A DNA stretch of 64,000 nt from Mucilaginibacter sp. KACC 22773 (GCF_028736215.1 NZ_CP117883.1:1674001-1738000); one strand, 5' to 3'. Shown: positions 7,979 through 16,221, numbered from the stretch's first letter. Numbers and translations: made by a program. The notes: generated by a model from the sequence alone, not told the origin.

Positions 7979-8374
7979 ATGGCCGGAGAAACCAACCTTG
8001 ATACGCTATTGAAAAATATGACGCCCTTATTGAATGAGGGGGATTATGTTTATTGTACTGTTACCGATATTGATACTGTTGATATCAAAAACGTCTTGGG
8101 CATTTTTAAAGAAGAGGAAGCCGTTACAGTTATTCTGAAAAAGGAAATTGCCGATCAGCTGGTCTTAAAATACGAATACATTGCCGCCTGGATTACACTA
8201 ACCATCCATTCGTCATTAGAAGCCACCGGCCTTACCGCAGCTTTTGCCGCCGCTTTGGCCAAAGAAGGAATCAGCTGTAATGTAGTGGCCGCCTATTACC
8301 ATGACCATATTTTTGTAGCGAAGAAAGATGCGGAAAAGGCAATGATAACTTTAAGGAGTTTAGGAGATAAATAA
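7979..8374 (+). CDS. ACT domain-containing protein (COG3602/ACT_3 type)
   Basis: 131 residues. The pattern 'GDYVYCTVTDID' near the start and 'LEATGLTAAFAAALAKEGISCNVVAAYYHDHIFV' in the second half fits the two-lobed ACT_3/DUF2241 family, small stand-alone amino-acid-binding-like proteins with no proven role. It directly follows kptA (8 nt) and likely shares its transcript. The next sequence is a GC-rich repeat and then the pyrR promoter. The family is recognised with good confidence; the ligand is unknown. Confidence 0.88.
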   Translation: MAGETNLDTLLKNMTPLLNEGDYVYCTVTDIDTVDIKNVLGIFKEEEAVTVILKKEIADQLVLKYEYIAAWITLTIHSSLEATGLTAAFAAALAKEGISCNVVAAYYHDHIFVAKKDAEKAMITLRSLGDK

Positions 8375-8415
8375 TTTGATTTGCACCCAAGCCTAAATTT
8401 CCAGTGATTTAAAAA

Positions 8416-8452
8416 AGTCTCCCCTTCCGGGGGAGATTTAGAGGGGGCTTTC
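8416..8452 (+). repeat. GC-rich dispersed palindromic repeat (CTCCCC/GGGGAG family)
   Basis: AGTCTCCCCTTCCGGGGGAG is followed by ATTTAGAGGGGGCTT. It is related to copies at 12195-12235, 29304-29337 and 30545-30577, all built from a C-run, a short palindrome and a G-run ending in GGGGGCT or GGGGCCT. It lies between the ACT gene and the pyrR promoter. Confidence 0.6.
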
Positions 8453-8464
8453 AAAACTATTTAC

Positions 8465-8472
8465 TATTTTTG
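8465..8472 (+). promoter_or_regulatory. pyrR: -7 box (TATTTTTG) of the pyrR promoter
   Basis: TATTTTTG matches TAnnTTTG and lies 18 nt before the pyrR ATG. An in-frame TTG at 8470 is inside this box and so cannot be the start codon. Confidence 0.6.
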
Positions 8473-8490
8473 CCCAAATCCACCCATACG

Positions 8491-9039
8491 ATGCAAAATC
8501 TAACGCTGCTCGACGGACAGAAATTTCAGATCACCATACAACGTTTATGCCGCCAGCTAATTGAAAATCATAACGATTTTTCGGGTTCGGTATTGATTGG
8601 TATTCAGCCACGGGGCATTTACCTGGCCCGCAGGGTTGCCGAAGAACTTCGCAAGATTCTTCCCGAAAGTAAAATTATGCAAGGCGATTTGGATATCACC
8701 TTTTACCGCGACGATTTTCGCCGCCAGGGATCGCCATTGGTGCCCAATCAAACCAAAATTGATTTTATCATCGAAGGCAAAAAAGTGATCATGATGGACG
8801 ATGTACTGTGGACTGGCCGTACCATCCGCGCCGCCATGGATGCCATGCAGGCATTTGGCAGGCCCGAGAAGGTAGAATTGCTGGCGTTGGTTGATAGAAG
8901 ATACTCGAGGCATATACCGGTGGCGGCAGATTACATAGGCATCGAGGTGGATTCTATCGCATCGCAAAAGGTTGTTGTTTCCTGGAAAGATACCGACGGT
9001 GAGGATAAAATTGTGTTAATATCAGAAGTACAGGAATAA
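8491..9039 (+). CDS. pyrR: PyrR-like uracil phosphoribosyltransferase / pyrimidine regulator
   Basis: 182 residues from the ATG at 8491. It is a type I phosphoribosyltransferase: the PRPP-binding loop is 'VIMMDDVLWTGRTIRAA' (about residues 98-114), with 'GIQPRGIYLARR' upstream and 'ALVDRRYSRHIPVAADYIG' typical of PyrR. In Firmicutes PyrR binds pyr mRNA and attenuates the pyr genes on sensing UMP. In Bacteroidota its regulatory role is less clear. It lies just before pyrB in the same direction, but the 156-bp gap is filled by a perfect palindrome and short repeats. No classical PyrR-binding loop was recognised. Confidence 0.94.
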   Translation: MQNLTLLDGQKFQITIQRLCRQLIENHNDFSGSVLIGIQPRGIYLARRVAEELRKILPESKIMQGDLDITFYRDDFRRQGSPLVPNQTKIDFIIEGKKVIMMDDVLWTGRTIRAAMDAMQAFGRPEKVELLALVDRRYSRHIPVAADYIGIEVDSIASQKVVVSWKDTDGEDKIVLISEVQE

Positions 9040-9051
9040 GGTAAACCAACA

Positions 9052-9134
9052 TGTCATTGCGAGGTACGAAGCAATCGCGAACTTTGCAAATGCGCTATGC
9101 ACGCTACGAGATTGCTTCGTACCTCGCAATGACA
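9052..9134. repeat. Palindromic dispersed element (TCATTGCGAGG family), perfect copy
   Basis: The 25-bp arms (9052-9076 and 9110-9134) are exact reverse complements, around a 33-nt centre. The arms begin TGTCATTGCGAGGTACGAAG. Related copies occur at 46945-47029, 52193-52273, 60749-60831 (degenerate, opposite orientation) and 21141-21167 (one arm). It lies between pyrR and pyrB. Confidence 0.9.
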
Positions 9135-9135
9135 A

Positions 9136-9188
9136 ATACGAAATAAAGAAACGGAAATACGAAATCGAACATCCGAAATCCGAAATCA
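9136..9188 (+). repeat. Short tandem CGAAAT-type repeats upstream of pyrB
   Basis: A/C-rich sequence with repeated ACGAAAT, CCGAAAT and TCGAAC units runs up to 7 nt before the pyrB ATG. It belongs to the same general class of 7-8-nt tandem motifs seen in other spacers here. No Shine-Dalgarno or promoter box was recognised in it. Confidence 0.5.
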
Positions 9189-9195
9189 AAAGAAA

Positions 9196-10122
9196 ATGGC
9201 AGGACTAAGCACAAGGCACTTATTAGGCATAAAAGATTTAAACCGGGCAGATATCGAGTTGATATTTGAAACGGCCGATACCTTTAAATCCGTTTTAAAC
9301 CGACCGATAAAGAAAGTGCCTTCTTTGCGCGATGTAACCATTGCCAACATATTTTTTGAAAACTCCACCCGCACCCGTTTGTCGTTCGAGCTGGCAGAGA
9401 AGCGCCTTTCGGCAGATGTGGTGAACTTCGCGGCATCATCGTCGTCGGTAAGCAAGGGCGAAACCTTGATAGATACGGTAAATAACATCCTGGCCATGAA
9501 GGTAGATATGGTGGTAATGCGCCACCCGTACGCAGGAGCCGGCATCTTCTTGTCTAAACATGTAAAGGCCCAGATAGTGAATGCAGGCGACGGCGCGCAT
9601 GAACACCCTACGCAGGCCTTACTGGATGCCTTTTCTATCCGCGAAAAATATGGAGATGTAGCCGGCAAAAAGGTGGTGATTGTGGGAGATATTTTGCATT
9701 CGCGCGTAGCGCTTTCAAACATCCTTTGCCTTAAACAATTGGGTGCCGAGGTAATGGTGTGCGGACCCACAACGCTGATCCCTAAATATATTGGCTCGTT
9801 AGGTGTTAAAGTGGAGCATAACCTGATCAAAGCCTTAAACTGGTGCGACGTAGCCAACATGTTACGTATCCAGCTGGAGCGCCAGGATATTAAATACTTC
9901 CCGTCGTTAAGGGAATATACCATGCTATTTGGACTCAATAAAACTATACTTGATTCGTTGGACAAAGAGATTACGGTAATGCACCCAGGCCCGATCAATC
10001 GTGGGGTGGAAATTACGAGTGACGTAGCAGATAGCAAGCAATCTATTATATTAGACCAGGTAGAGAATGGCGTGGCCGTGAGGATGGCGGTGCTGTACCT
10101 GCTGGCCGGACAAACACCTTAA
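9196..10122 (+). CDS. pyrB: Aspartate carbamoyltransferase catalytic subunit
   Basis: 308 residues, the normal ATCase catalytic chain length. It condenses carbamoyl phosphate with aspartate in de novo pyrimidine synthesis. The carbamoyl-phosphate motif 'STRTR' is at residues 57-61, followed by 'SFELAEKRL'. 'HPTQALLD' is at 137-144, 'GDILHSRVA' follows, and 'MHPGPINRG' marks the aspartate domain. No pyrI regulatory chain follows; instead a small membrane protein starts 3 nt later. It lies downstream of pyrR. Whether transcription passes through the palindrome between them is unknown. Confidence 0.97.
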   Translation: MAGLSTRHLLGIKDLNRADIELIFETADTFKSVLNRPIKKVPSLRDVTIANIFFENSTRTRLSFELAEKRLSADVVNFAASSSSVSKGETLIDTVNNILAMKVDMVVMRHPYAGAGIFLSKHVKAQIVNAGDGAHEHPTQALLDAFSIREKYGDVAGKKVVIVGDILHSRVALSNILCLKQLGAEVMVCGPTTLIPKYIGSLGVKVEHNLIKALNWCDVANMLRIQLERQDIKYFPSLREYTMLFGLNKTILDSLDKEITVMHPGPINRGVEITSDVADSKQSIILDQVENGVAVRMAVLYLLAGQTP

Positions 10123-10125
10123 AAA

Positions 10126-10665
10126 ATGAAGGGGGAGCTGCTTAAATCATTTATCAGATCGAATTATAAAAGCACCATTATTGCTCTTCCTTTTGTTTTA
10201 GTGTTGGCATACTTTGGTCATTCGTTATATATCCCGTTTTTTTTCCTGTTATCTATAGCCCGTGATTATTATCATTACGAAGCAAAGCAATCTTACATCA
10301 ATCGCTTAAAAGCCAAAGGCCTTACGCCGGATGATATTTATAATATCAATTTTGTTAAACAGTGGGATGAGATCCGCAAAAAAGGCTTGTGGTTATATTG
10401 CATCACTGATGGCGGCATAATTCTGGGGGCTTATTTATGGTTGGGCGTAAGCATCCTGCTGATAGCCACATCTATAGTTAAGTTTCAAAACCTTGTTAAT
10501 GAGCCTGGAAACATGTTTGCGTTTATAGGTTATACGTATCTAACCGGTGCTGTAATCGGTATTATAATAAATAGGATAAGATGGCCATATAATGAAGTCA
10601 GATTTATGAAACTGACCGACCCACTGAGCGAAGGCTTTCAACAAATGTTACTTGACGAACAATAG
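10126..10665 (+). CDS. Hypothetical membrane protein downstream of pyrB
   Basis: 179 residues, starting 3 nt after the pyrB stop. It is not a recognised family. Hydrophobic stretches at about residues 17-44, 87-120 and 128-148 suggest three or four membrane segments. A charged loop between them (about 45-85) includes 'DYYHYEAKQSYINRLKAKG'. The tight spacing implies co-transcription with pyrB, but that alone does not link it to pyrimidine synthesis. Confidence 0.8.
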   Translation: MKGELLKSFIRSNYKSTIIALPFVLVLAYFGHSLYIPFFFLLSIARDYYHYEAKQSYINRLKAKGLTPDDIYNINFVKQWDEIRKKGLWLYCITDGGIILGAYLWLGVSILLIATSIVKFQNLVNEPGNMFAFIGYTYLTGAVIGIIINRIRWPYNEVRFMKLTDPLSEGFQQMLLDEQ

Positions 10666-10681
10666 ATTAACACTATTAAAG

Positions 10682-12112
10682 ATGAAATCCAAAACACTCC
10701 ATTGTTTAATTATACTCATCGTATTTTCGATAATTTCATCTGCCGCATCTGCCCAAAGCATCCAGCAACGCAAAACCGATTCGGTATTCGCTTTGGTAAA
10801 ACGCTACTTTAATGCCAAACAGGCCGATTCCATATATGCCCTGGCGGGCGATAGCTTCAAAGCGCAGCTAAGCCGCACTGCCTTCGGGAATGTAAGCGAA
10901 AAGCAGCTGTTTCCGCTGGGTGTAATCAAGGGATCATCGCTCGTTAGTTTTGTAAATAATAAGGTAGCTACCTATAAAGTTATATTCAACAGCATTACGT
11001 TACAATTGCTAATAGGCCTTGACCAGGCTAACAAGATTGATATTTTGCTTTTTCAGCCATTTAAAGAGGCTACTGCCCACAGGATAGAACGTGCTGCAAC
11101 GTCAAACAAAATGCTTACCATCATAGATAACGCGGTAGCAGAGTCTGTTTCCCCTTACATTGAACAGGCTAATACCGCTGGCCTGAGTATTGGTGTTTTA
11201 AAAGATAATAACATAAGCACTTACGGTTACGGCGAAACTGTGAAAGGCAAAAGTAACCTGCCCGATGCTAATACCATCTTCGAGATTGGCTCTATCACCA
11301 AAACTTTTACATCGGTTATTTTGGCCTATTATGTAAACGAAGGTAAGTTAAAACTGAGTGACCCTATCACCAAATACCTGCCCGATTCTGTGGCGGCTAA
11401 TCTCGCTTTAAAGGGTATCACACTGCTTATGTTAAGCAACCACACTTCCGGCCTGGAACGGATGCCTGATAATTTGCCCGCCAACACCGATCCTCTTAAT
11501 CCCTATAAACTATACAATAAAAAGCTCCTGTTTGCTTATCTAAAAACCTGTAAGCTAAACAGTGTACCGGGTGAACAATATGCTTACTCTAATTTAGCAG
11601 TTGGCCTGTTGGGCACCATACTCGCGCAGGTGAGCGGTAAAACTTACGATCAACTGGTGGCCGATGTGATTTGCAAACCATTGAAAATGGAGAGTACAGC
11701 ACAATATTTAATAGCTGCCTTGCAGGCCCGTGAAGCTATTGTTTATAATGCCGAGGGCAACGTTACCCCCTTATGGGAATTTGATGCCCTGGCGCCCTGT
11801 GGGGCTTTACATTCATCTGTAAACGACTTGCTGACCTATGTTAAAGCCAATATGGATCCGCCTGACGATAAATTGGGTAAAGCGATGGAATTAACCCACC
11901 AGCTAACGTTTAAAAAAGATGCTAAACTGGGCCTGGCCTGGCACATCATCACCGTTAATGGCGTAGAATACATTTTTCATAACGGCGGTACCTTTGGCAG
12001 CAGTTCATTTTTAGCTTTTAACCGCGAGAAAAATCTTGCTGTAGTGGTATTATCAAACTGCGGTGAAACAATAGATATGGTTGGGATAAATATTTTGAAG
12101 AAGTTGCAGTAA
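10682..12112 (+). CDS. Secreted serine hydrolase (class C beta-lactamase/PBP-like) with DUF3887-like N-domain
   Basis: 476 residues from the ATG at 10682; the earlier in-frame ATG at 10652 overlaps the preceding gene and precedes the signal peptide. A signal peptide ends in 'ASAQ'. Residues about 30-140 look like a DUF3887-type domain ('ADSIYALAGDSFKAQLS'). The catalytic domain has the SxxK motif 'SITK' (Ser204, Lys207), the YxN motif in 'YAYSNLAVG' and an HxG motif in 'FHNGGTFG'. Such proteins act in the periplasm on D-amino-acid peptides or esters; true beta-lactam resistance cannot be inferred. It follows the membrane gene closely and a hairpin terminator lies downstream. Confidence 0.92.
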   Translation: MKSKTLHCLIILIVFSIISSAASAQSIQQRKTDSVFALVKRYFNAKQADSIYALAGDSFKAQLSRTAFGNVSEKQLFPLGVIKGSSLVSFVNNKVATYKVIFNSITLQLLIGLDQANKIDILLFQPFKEATAHRIERAATSNKMLTIIDNAVAESVSPYIEQANTAGLSIGVLKDNNISTYGYGETVKGKSNLPDANTIFEIGSITKTFTSVILAYYVNEGKLKLSDPITKYLPDSVAANLALKGITLLMLSNHTSGLERMPDNLPANTDPLNPYKLYNKKLLFAYLKTCKLNSVPGEQYAYSNLAVGLLGTILAQVSGKTYDQLVADVICKPLKMESTAQYLIAALQAREAIVYNAEGNVTPLWEFDALAPCGALHSSVNDLLTYVKANMDPPDDKLGKAMELTHQLTFKKDAKLGLAWHIITVNGVEYIFHNGGTFGSSSFLAFNREKNLAVVVLSNCGETIDMVGINILKKLQ

Positions 12113-12155
12113 GCGCCTTTCTCCGGCAATATTCAAACATAACACATAATACAAA

Positions 12156-12193
12156 AAGAGGCTGCATCGAAAGATACAACCTCTTAGCTTTTT
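12156..12193. terminator. Hairpin with GAAA tetraloop between convergent genes
   Basis: The 13-nt arms starting AAGAGG and ending CCTCTT have two C-A mismatches and a GAAA loop, and are followed by CTTTTT. This is a likely terminator for the serine hydrolase and, with the A-rich left flank, for pruA. Confidence 0.65.
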
Positions 12194-12194
12194 A

Positions 12195-12235
12195 AAGCCC
12201 TCTCCCTTCAGGGAAGGGTTTGGGCGGGGCCTCTT
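12195..12235 (-). repeat. GC-rich dispersed repeat abutting the pruA stop
   Basis: AAGCCCTCTCCCTTCAGGGA, then AGGGTTTGGGCGGGGCCT. It is related to the copies at 8416-8452, 29304-29337 and 30545-30577, and ends at the base next to the pruA stop codon. Confidence 0.55.
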
Positions 12236-13873
12236 TTATAATTCCTTAGCCAAAAACGGATACCTGTAATCTGTCGGCGGATCGAAAGTTTCTTTGATGG
12301 TACGCGGAGAAACCCAACGCAACAGGTTAATCATCGAACCTGCTTTGTCATTAGTGCCCGATCCCCTTGCGCCGCCAAATGGCTGCTGACCAACAACGGC
12401 TCCGGTTGGCTTATCGTTGATATAGAAGTTTCCAGCTGCGTTGCGTAAATGCTGGGTTGCTTTGGCAATGGCATACCTGTCCTGCGAGATAATAGAGCCT
12501 GTAAGGGCGTAGATAGATGTTTTATCTACAATGTTAAGCACCCCATCAAATTGATCGTCCTCGTACACGTAAATGGTTAATACGGGGCCAAACAACTCTT
12601 CGCACATGGTTACATAGTATGGGTCTTCAACCTTTAGCACGGTTGGCTCCACAAACCAACCTTTGGTTTTATCGTAGCTGCCGCCGGCAACAACTTCAAC
12701 CCCTTCGTCGGTTTTGGCAGCATCAATGTATTTGGCCAGCTTATCAAAAGATACTTCGGTTATAACGGCATTGATAAAGTTTTCAAAATCCTCTACCGGG
12801 CCCATTTTAAATGAGGTGATATCGCGCTGCATGTTAGCCTTTACCGCGGGCCATAACGAGGCAGGGATGTAGGCCCTTGAAGCCGCAGAGCATTTTTGTC
12901 CCTGATATTCAAAAGCACCACGAACAAGGGCTGTGCTCACTACGTCGGCGTTGGCGCTTGGGTGGGCAAGCACAAAATCTTTGCCGCCAGTTTCGCCTAC
13001 AATACGTGGGTAGGTTTTGTATTTGTGGATGTTGGTACCAATAGTTTGCCAGATGTTCTGGAAAACTTTGGTTGATCCGGTAAAGTGGATGCCTGCAAAA
13101 TCGGGGTGGTTAAATATTACGTCTCCTGCAACCGGGCCATCAACGTAAATCAGGTTGATAACGCCGGCCGGTACACCGGCTTCTTTGAATATTTTCATGA
13201 TCACGTTGGCAGCATAAATCTGCGTGTAAGCAGGTTTCCAAACCACCACGTTACCCATCATTGCGGCCGATGCAGGTAAATTACCCGCTATAGCTGTAAA
13301 GTTGAACGGGGTTAATGCAAATACAAAACCTTCCAACGGGCGTTGTTCCAAACGGTTCCAAACACCTTTGCCCGATACCGGGGGCTGCTGCTTGTAAATT
13401 TCGGTCATGTACTCCACGTTAAAACGCAGAAAATCTATCAGCTCGCAAGCCGAATCGATCTCGGCCTGGTAAGCGTTTTTTGATTGACCAAGCATGGTAG
13501 CCGCGTTGATGGTAGCACGGTACGGGCCGGCAATTAAATCGGCAGCTTTTAAAAATATGGCGGCACGTTGTTCCCAGGGCAGGTTTTCCCAGTCGGCTTT
13601 GGCGGCAAGGGCTGCATCAATAGCGGCAGTTACATGGCTGGCATCACCTTCGCTAAAAGTAGCTAACAGGTGTTTATGATCATGTGGCGGGCGAATTTCC
13701 AGCTTGGTGCCGGTGCGTACTTCCTGCGCGCCAATGTACATAGGTATATCTAACTGTTGTGCGCGGGCCTCGTCTAAAGCAGCCTTGAGGGCTACACGCT
13801 CTAAACTTCTGGGTCCATAGTTTAAAACCGGCTCGTTTACAGGAGCCGGGACATTAAAAAATCCTTTAAGCAT
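12236..13873 (-). CDS. pruA: L-glutamate gamma-semialdehyde dehydrogenase (P5C dehydrogenase)
   Basis: 545 residues, the single-domain type of this enzyme. It oxidises glutamate semialdehyde (from proline or ornithine) to glutamate with NAD+. The nucleophile is Cys328 in 'GQKCSAAS'. The general base lies in 'VGETGGKDF', and 'PFGGARGSGTNDKAG' matches the C-terminal substrate loop of P5C dehydrogenases. The N-terminus 'MLKGFFNVPAPVNEPVLNYGP' is typical of Bacteroidota and animal mitochondrial forms. There is no proline dehydrogenase next to it. The upstream -7 box is TATCTTTG. Confidence 0.96.
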   Translation of the reverse strand: MLKGFFNVPAPVNEPVLNYGPRSLERVALKAALDEARAQQLDIPMYIGAQEVRTGTKLEIRPPHDHKHLLATFSEGDASHVTAAIDAALAAKADWENLPWEQRAAIFLKAADLIAGPYRATINAATMLGQSKNAYQAEIDSACELIDFLRFNVEYMTEIYKQQPPVSGKGVWNRLEQRPLEGFVFALTPFNFTAIAGNLPASAAMMGNVVVWKPAYTQIYAANVIMKIFKEAGVPAGVINLIYVDGPVAGDVIFNHPDFAGIHFTGSTKVFQNIWQTIGTNIHKYKTYPRIVGETGGKDFVLAHPSANADVVSTALVRGAFEYQGQKCSAASRAYIPASLWPAVKANMQRDITSFKMGPVEDFENFINAVITEVSFDKLAKYIDAAKTDEGVEVVAGGSYDKTKGWFVEPTVLKVEDPYYVTMCEELFGPVLTIYVYEDDQFDGVLNIVDKTSIYALTGSIISQDRYAIAKATQHLRNAAGNFYINDKPTGAVVGQQPFGGARGSGTNDKAGSMINLLRWVSPRTIKETFDPPTDYRYPFLAKEL

Positions 13874-13895
13874 AATGGGTCGTCAATTAATGGGG

Positions 13896-13903
13896 CAAAG
13901 ATA
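13896..13903 (-). promoter_or_regulatory. pruA: -7 box (TATCTTTG) of the pruA promoter
   Basis: The minus-strand TATCTTTG lies 23 nt upstream of the pruA ATG and is identical to the tyrS -7 box. Confidence 0.5.
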
Positions 13904-13971
13904 GGCATTTGTGATTGACGATGGGTGAGGGGAGTGTCAAAATGTTGATAGGGTAGAGTTGGGTCTATATT

Positions 13972-14166
13972 TCAGGAACTTTCTTGAGATACCACAACTA
14001 CATTCTTTCCTAATGTTTTAAACCGGTCGCCGTTTTCTTGTACAACGGTAATGGTAATGTGCCCGGTTTTGCTTGTATTTATATCGCGTACTTTGCCGCA
14101 TTTTCCGGCATGGGTTCCGGCGACAACTTTACAATCGTCTCCATTTTTTAAGTTTTCTGTAGCCAT
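13972..14166 (-). CDS. Small KOW-motif-like protein
   Basis: 64 residues. The first half, 'NLKNGDDCKVVAGTHAGKCGKVRDI', has the shape of a KOW motif (hydrophobic-Gly-Gly pattern as in L24, NusG and S4e), followed by beta-strand sequence. KOW modules bind RNA or ribosomes. The protein is far smaller than L24 and is not within a ribosomal operon, so its role is unknown. A clear ATG and balanced composition make it a likely real gene. It lies alone upstream of pruA in the same direction. Confidence 0.75.
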   Translation of the reverse strand: MATENLKNGDDCKVVAGTHAGKCGKVRDINTSKTGHITITVVQENGDRFKTLGKNVVVVSQESS

Positions 14167-14446
14167 ATTTATTGTTTGTTTAGTTGGTAATCTATGCTCG
14201 CCCGTTCAGCCATCCAAGGCTAAACGTGGCCCGCCTTGAGTATCGCCACTTAAATTTAAGCGTATAAGTCTTATTTCCTCGTCGCCCGTAAATTGGATTA
14301 AAAGTAATTAATGTATTGCTGATATCACCGTAAACAGTTCCAATATAGGGCATAAAAAGAGCAGATGGAAAAAAAATGGGCTGATTTATAACGCCGCCGG
14401 AACAAGTGAAATGACTATCTTACAAGGGTAGAAATAATTATTCATT

Positions 14447-14794
14447 ATGAAAATAAAGCTATTAGTCATCAGAACAGGTGATATAGAAAAGCTTGCCAAA
14501 TTTTATGAGTTATTAAATTTCGCTTTTGAATACCACAAACATGGCGATTCTCCTTACCATTATTCAGCCACCGTCGGTGAAACTGTAATTGAAATTTATC
14601 CGCTTACAAAAAGCCAAACCGAAGCGGATAAAAGCCTGCGCTTAGGTTTTGAGATAGATAATTTTGATACAACAATTGAATTGCTAAAGGAGAATAATAT
14701 TGTATTTTTATCACAGCCGATATCAACTGAATTTGGGTTAATGGCGATAGTTATTGATCCTGACGGCCGTAAAATTGAATTGTATAAAAAGTAA
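14447..14794 (+). CDS. VOC family protein (glyoxalase/bleomycin-resistance fold)
   Basis: 115 residues. A single VOC module: 'LVIRTGDIEKLAKFYELLNFAFEYHKHG' is the first beta-alpha-beta unit, and 'GLMAIVIDPDGRKIELYKK' the closing strand with the Glu that often binds metal in this fold. Substrate unknown. It is followed one base after its stop by a secreted protein gene, suggesting co-transcription. The 280 bp upstream contain no recognised element. Confidence 0.88.
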   Translation: MKIKLLVIRTGDIEKLAKFYELLNFAFEYHKHGDSPYHYSATVGETVIEIYPLTKSQTEADKSLRLGFEIDNFDTTIELLKENNIVFLSQPISTEFGLMAIVIDPDGRKIELYKK

Positions 14795-14795
14795 G

Positions 14796-15359
14796 ATGAA
14801 AAAGCTGCTTGTATTACCCGGTTTATTAATAATAGTTAATTCAACTTTTGCGCAATCAAAAAAGATTGTCCTGGCTAAGCTGAGGCTGTTTATACCGAAG
14901 GACTATGCTGTTTTGGCCTATGAAACCGGCGATCTTAACCAGGATACCTATCCGGATATTGTATTAGCTTTAAAAAATAACCACGAAACAGATAGCGACC
15001 AAACAGCAAGGCCGTTGCTGATACTTTTGGGTAAAAAAGATGGCAGTTTATCGCTTTATGCCCGTAACGATAGCGTGGTGCTTTGTAAAGGCTGCGGCGG
15101 CATGTTTGGCGATCCGTTTGAAGGGATAACCATTAAAGGCCGGTATTTTTCGCTGGAATATTATGGCGGCAGCCGCTATCGGTGGAACCGGTTCACCACT
15201 TTTAAATATGATTTGGTAAAGAAAGATTTTGTGCTGCATCGCGATGCCGGATTATCCTACGATGATGTGCAGGAAGATAAAAAATACACCAAAGATGTGT
15301 ATCATAAAGCCGCTTTCGGCAAGCAGAGGTTTGTAAAATATAATTATGATACAGATTAA
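14796..15359 (+). CDS. Hypothetical secreted protein with FG-GAP-like motif
   Basis: 187 residues from the ATG at 14796, just after the upstream stop; a longer frame would begin inside the VOC gene and is rejected. A signal peptide (residues 1-19) ends in 'STFAQ'. 'YETGDLNQDTYPDIVLAL' resembles a calcium-binding FG-GAP/VCBS loop (DxNxDxxPD). 'GSRYRWNRFTTFKYD' follows later. It is probably periplasmic or surface. Function unknown. Confidence 0.82.
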   Translation: MKKLLVLPGLLIIVNSTFAQSKKIVLAKLRLFIPKDYAVLAYETGDLNQDTYPDIVLALKNNHETDSDQTARPLLILLGKKDGSLSLYARNDSVVLCKGCGGMFGDPFEGITIKGRYFSLEYYGGSRYRWNRFTTFKYDLVKKDFVLHRDAGLSYDDVQEDKKYTKDVYHKAAFGKQRFVKYNYDTD

Positions 15360-15368
15360 CATCGCACC

Positions 15369-15725
15369 ATGACCATAGAAACCCTTCAATCGATTTGCCA
15401 TCAGTTGCCCGGTGTTACCGAAGATATCAAACTGGATCACCACCTGTGTTTTAACGTTGGCGGTAAAACTTTCCTGTTTACAGGGCCCGATTCGGTGCCG
15501 GTAACAGCATCGGTTAAAGTGCCGGATGAGGACTTTGAAGAAACCCTTCAAAAGGAATGCTTTTCGCCACAAGCTTATATCGGCCGCTATAAATGGGTGC
15601 ATATAGCCGATATTAATTGCCTTAGCCATAAGGCCTGGGAGTTTTATATCAAACAATCGTACCGGCTTATAGCTGATAAGCTGCCGGCCAGAGTAAAAAA
15701 ACAGCTTAATACAGGCGGGGAATAA
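15369..15725 (+). CDS. MmcQ/YjbR family protein
   Basis: 118 residues. 'MTIETLQSICHQLPGVTEDIKLDHHLCFNVGGKTF' and the ending 'SYRLIADKLPARVKKQL' are characteristic of the MmcQ/YjbR (CyaY-like fold) family, which includes putative DNA-binding proteins of poorly known function. It begins 9 nt after the preceding gene and may belong to the same transcript. Confidence 0.92.
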   Translation: MTIETLQSICHQLPGVTEDIKLDHHLCFNVGGKTFLFTGPDSVPVTASVKVPDEDFEETLQKECFSPQAYIGRYKWVHIADINCLSHKAWEFYIKQSYRLIADKLPARVKKQLNTGGE

Positions 15726-15775
15726 ACACCCTTTAATTGTCGTATCTGCACCGCATTACTTTAACATTGGGGGGC

Positions 15776-15783
15776 TACATTTG
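15776..15783 (+). promoter_or_regulatory. -7 box (TACATTTG) upstream of the VOC gene at 15811
   Basis: TACATTTG fits TAnnTTTG and lies 27 nt before the ATG. No clear -33 TTG was seen at the expected distance. Confidence 0.5.
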
Positions 15784-15810
15784 TATCATAACCATTAAAA
15801 ACAAACTATC

Positions 15811-16221
15811 ATGGCAACACAAATTTTTGTAAACCTTCCTGTTAAAGATCTTAAAAAATCAATCGAATTTTTTACCAGCCTGGGCTATACCTTCAACTCA
15901 CAGTTTACCAACGACATGGCCGGTTCATTAGTAATAAGTGATACCATTTTCTTTATGCTGATAACCGAGCCCTTTTTTAAAACTTTTACCAAAAAGGAAA
16001 TAGCTGATGCCACCCAGGTAACAGAGGCCATCAACTGCATCTCGTTAGATAGCCGTGAAGCTGTCGACGAAATGATAGCCAAAGCAGTTGCCGCCGGCGC
16101 TACCACACCAAACGATAAGCAAGACCATGGCTGGATGTACGGCTGGGGTTTCCAGGATTTGGACGGCCACCTTTGGGAGTTTGCGTATATGGATATGAGC
16201 CAGTTGCCGAAGCACGTTTAG
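15811..16221 (+). CDS. VOC family protein (lactoylglutathione lyase-like)
   Basis: 136 residues. It begins 'MATQIFVNLPVKDLKKSIEFFTSLGY' and ends 'GWGFQDLDGHLWEFAYMD', with the metal-site Glu in 'WEFAYMD'. This matches the widespread two-module VOC proteins annotated as glyoxalase-like, found in many Bacteroidota. True glyoxalase I activity is not supported. It is a single gene with its own promoter box. Repeat-rich sequence follows. Confidence 0.92.
   Translation: MATQIFVNLPVKDLKKSIEFFTSLGYTFNSQFTNDMAGSLVISDTIFFMLITEPFFKTFTKKEIADATQVTEAINCISLDSREAVDEMIAKAVAAGATTPNDKQDHGWMYGWGFQDLDGHLWEFAYMDMSQLPKHV

Noticed and set aside
9186..10037. 283-codon frame antisense to pyrB
   Set aside because: Shadow of pyrB codon bias; Ser/Thr-rich text without domain.
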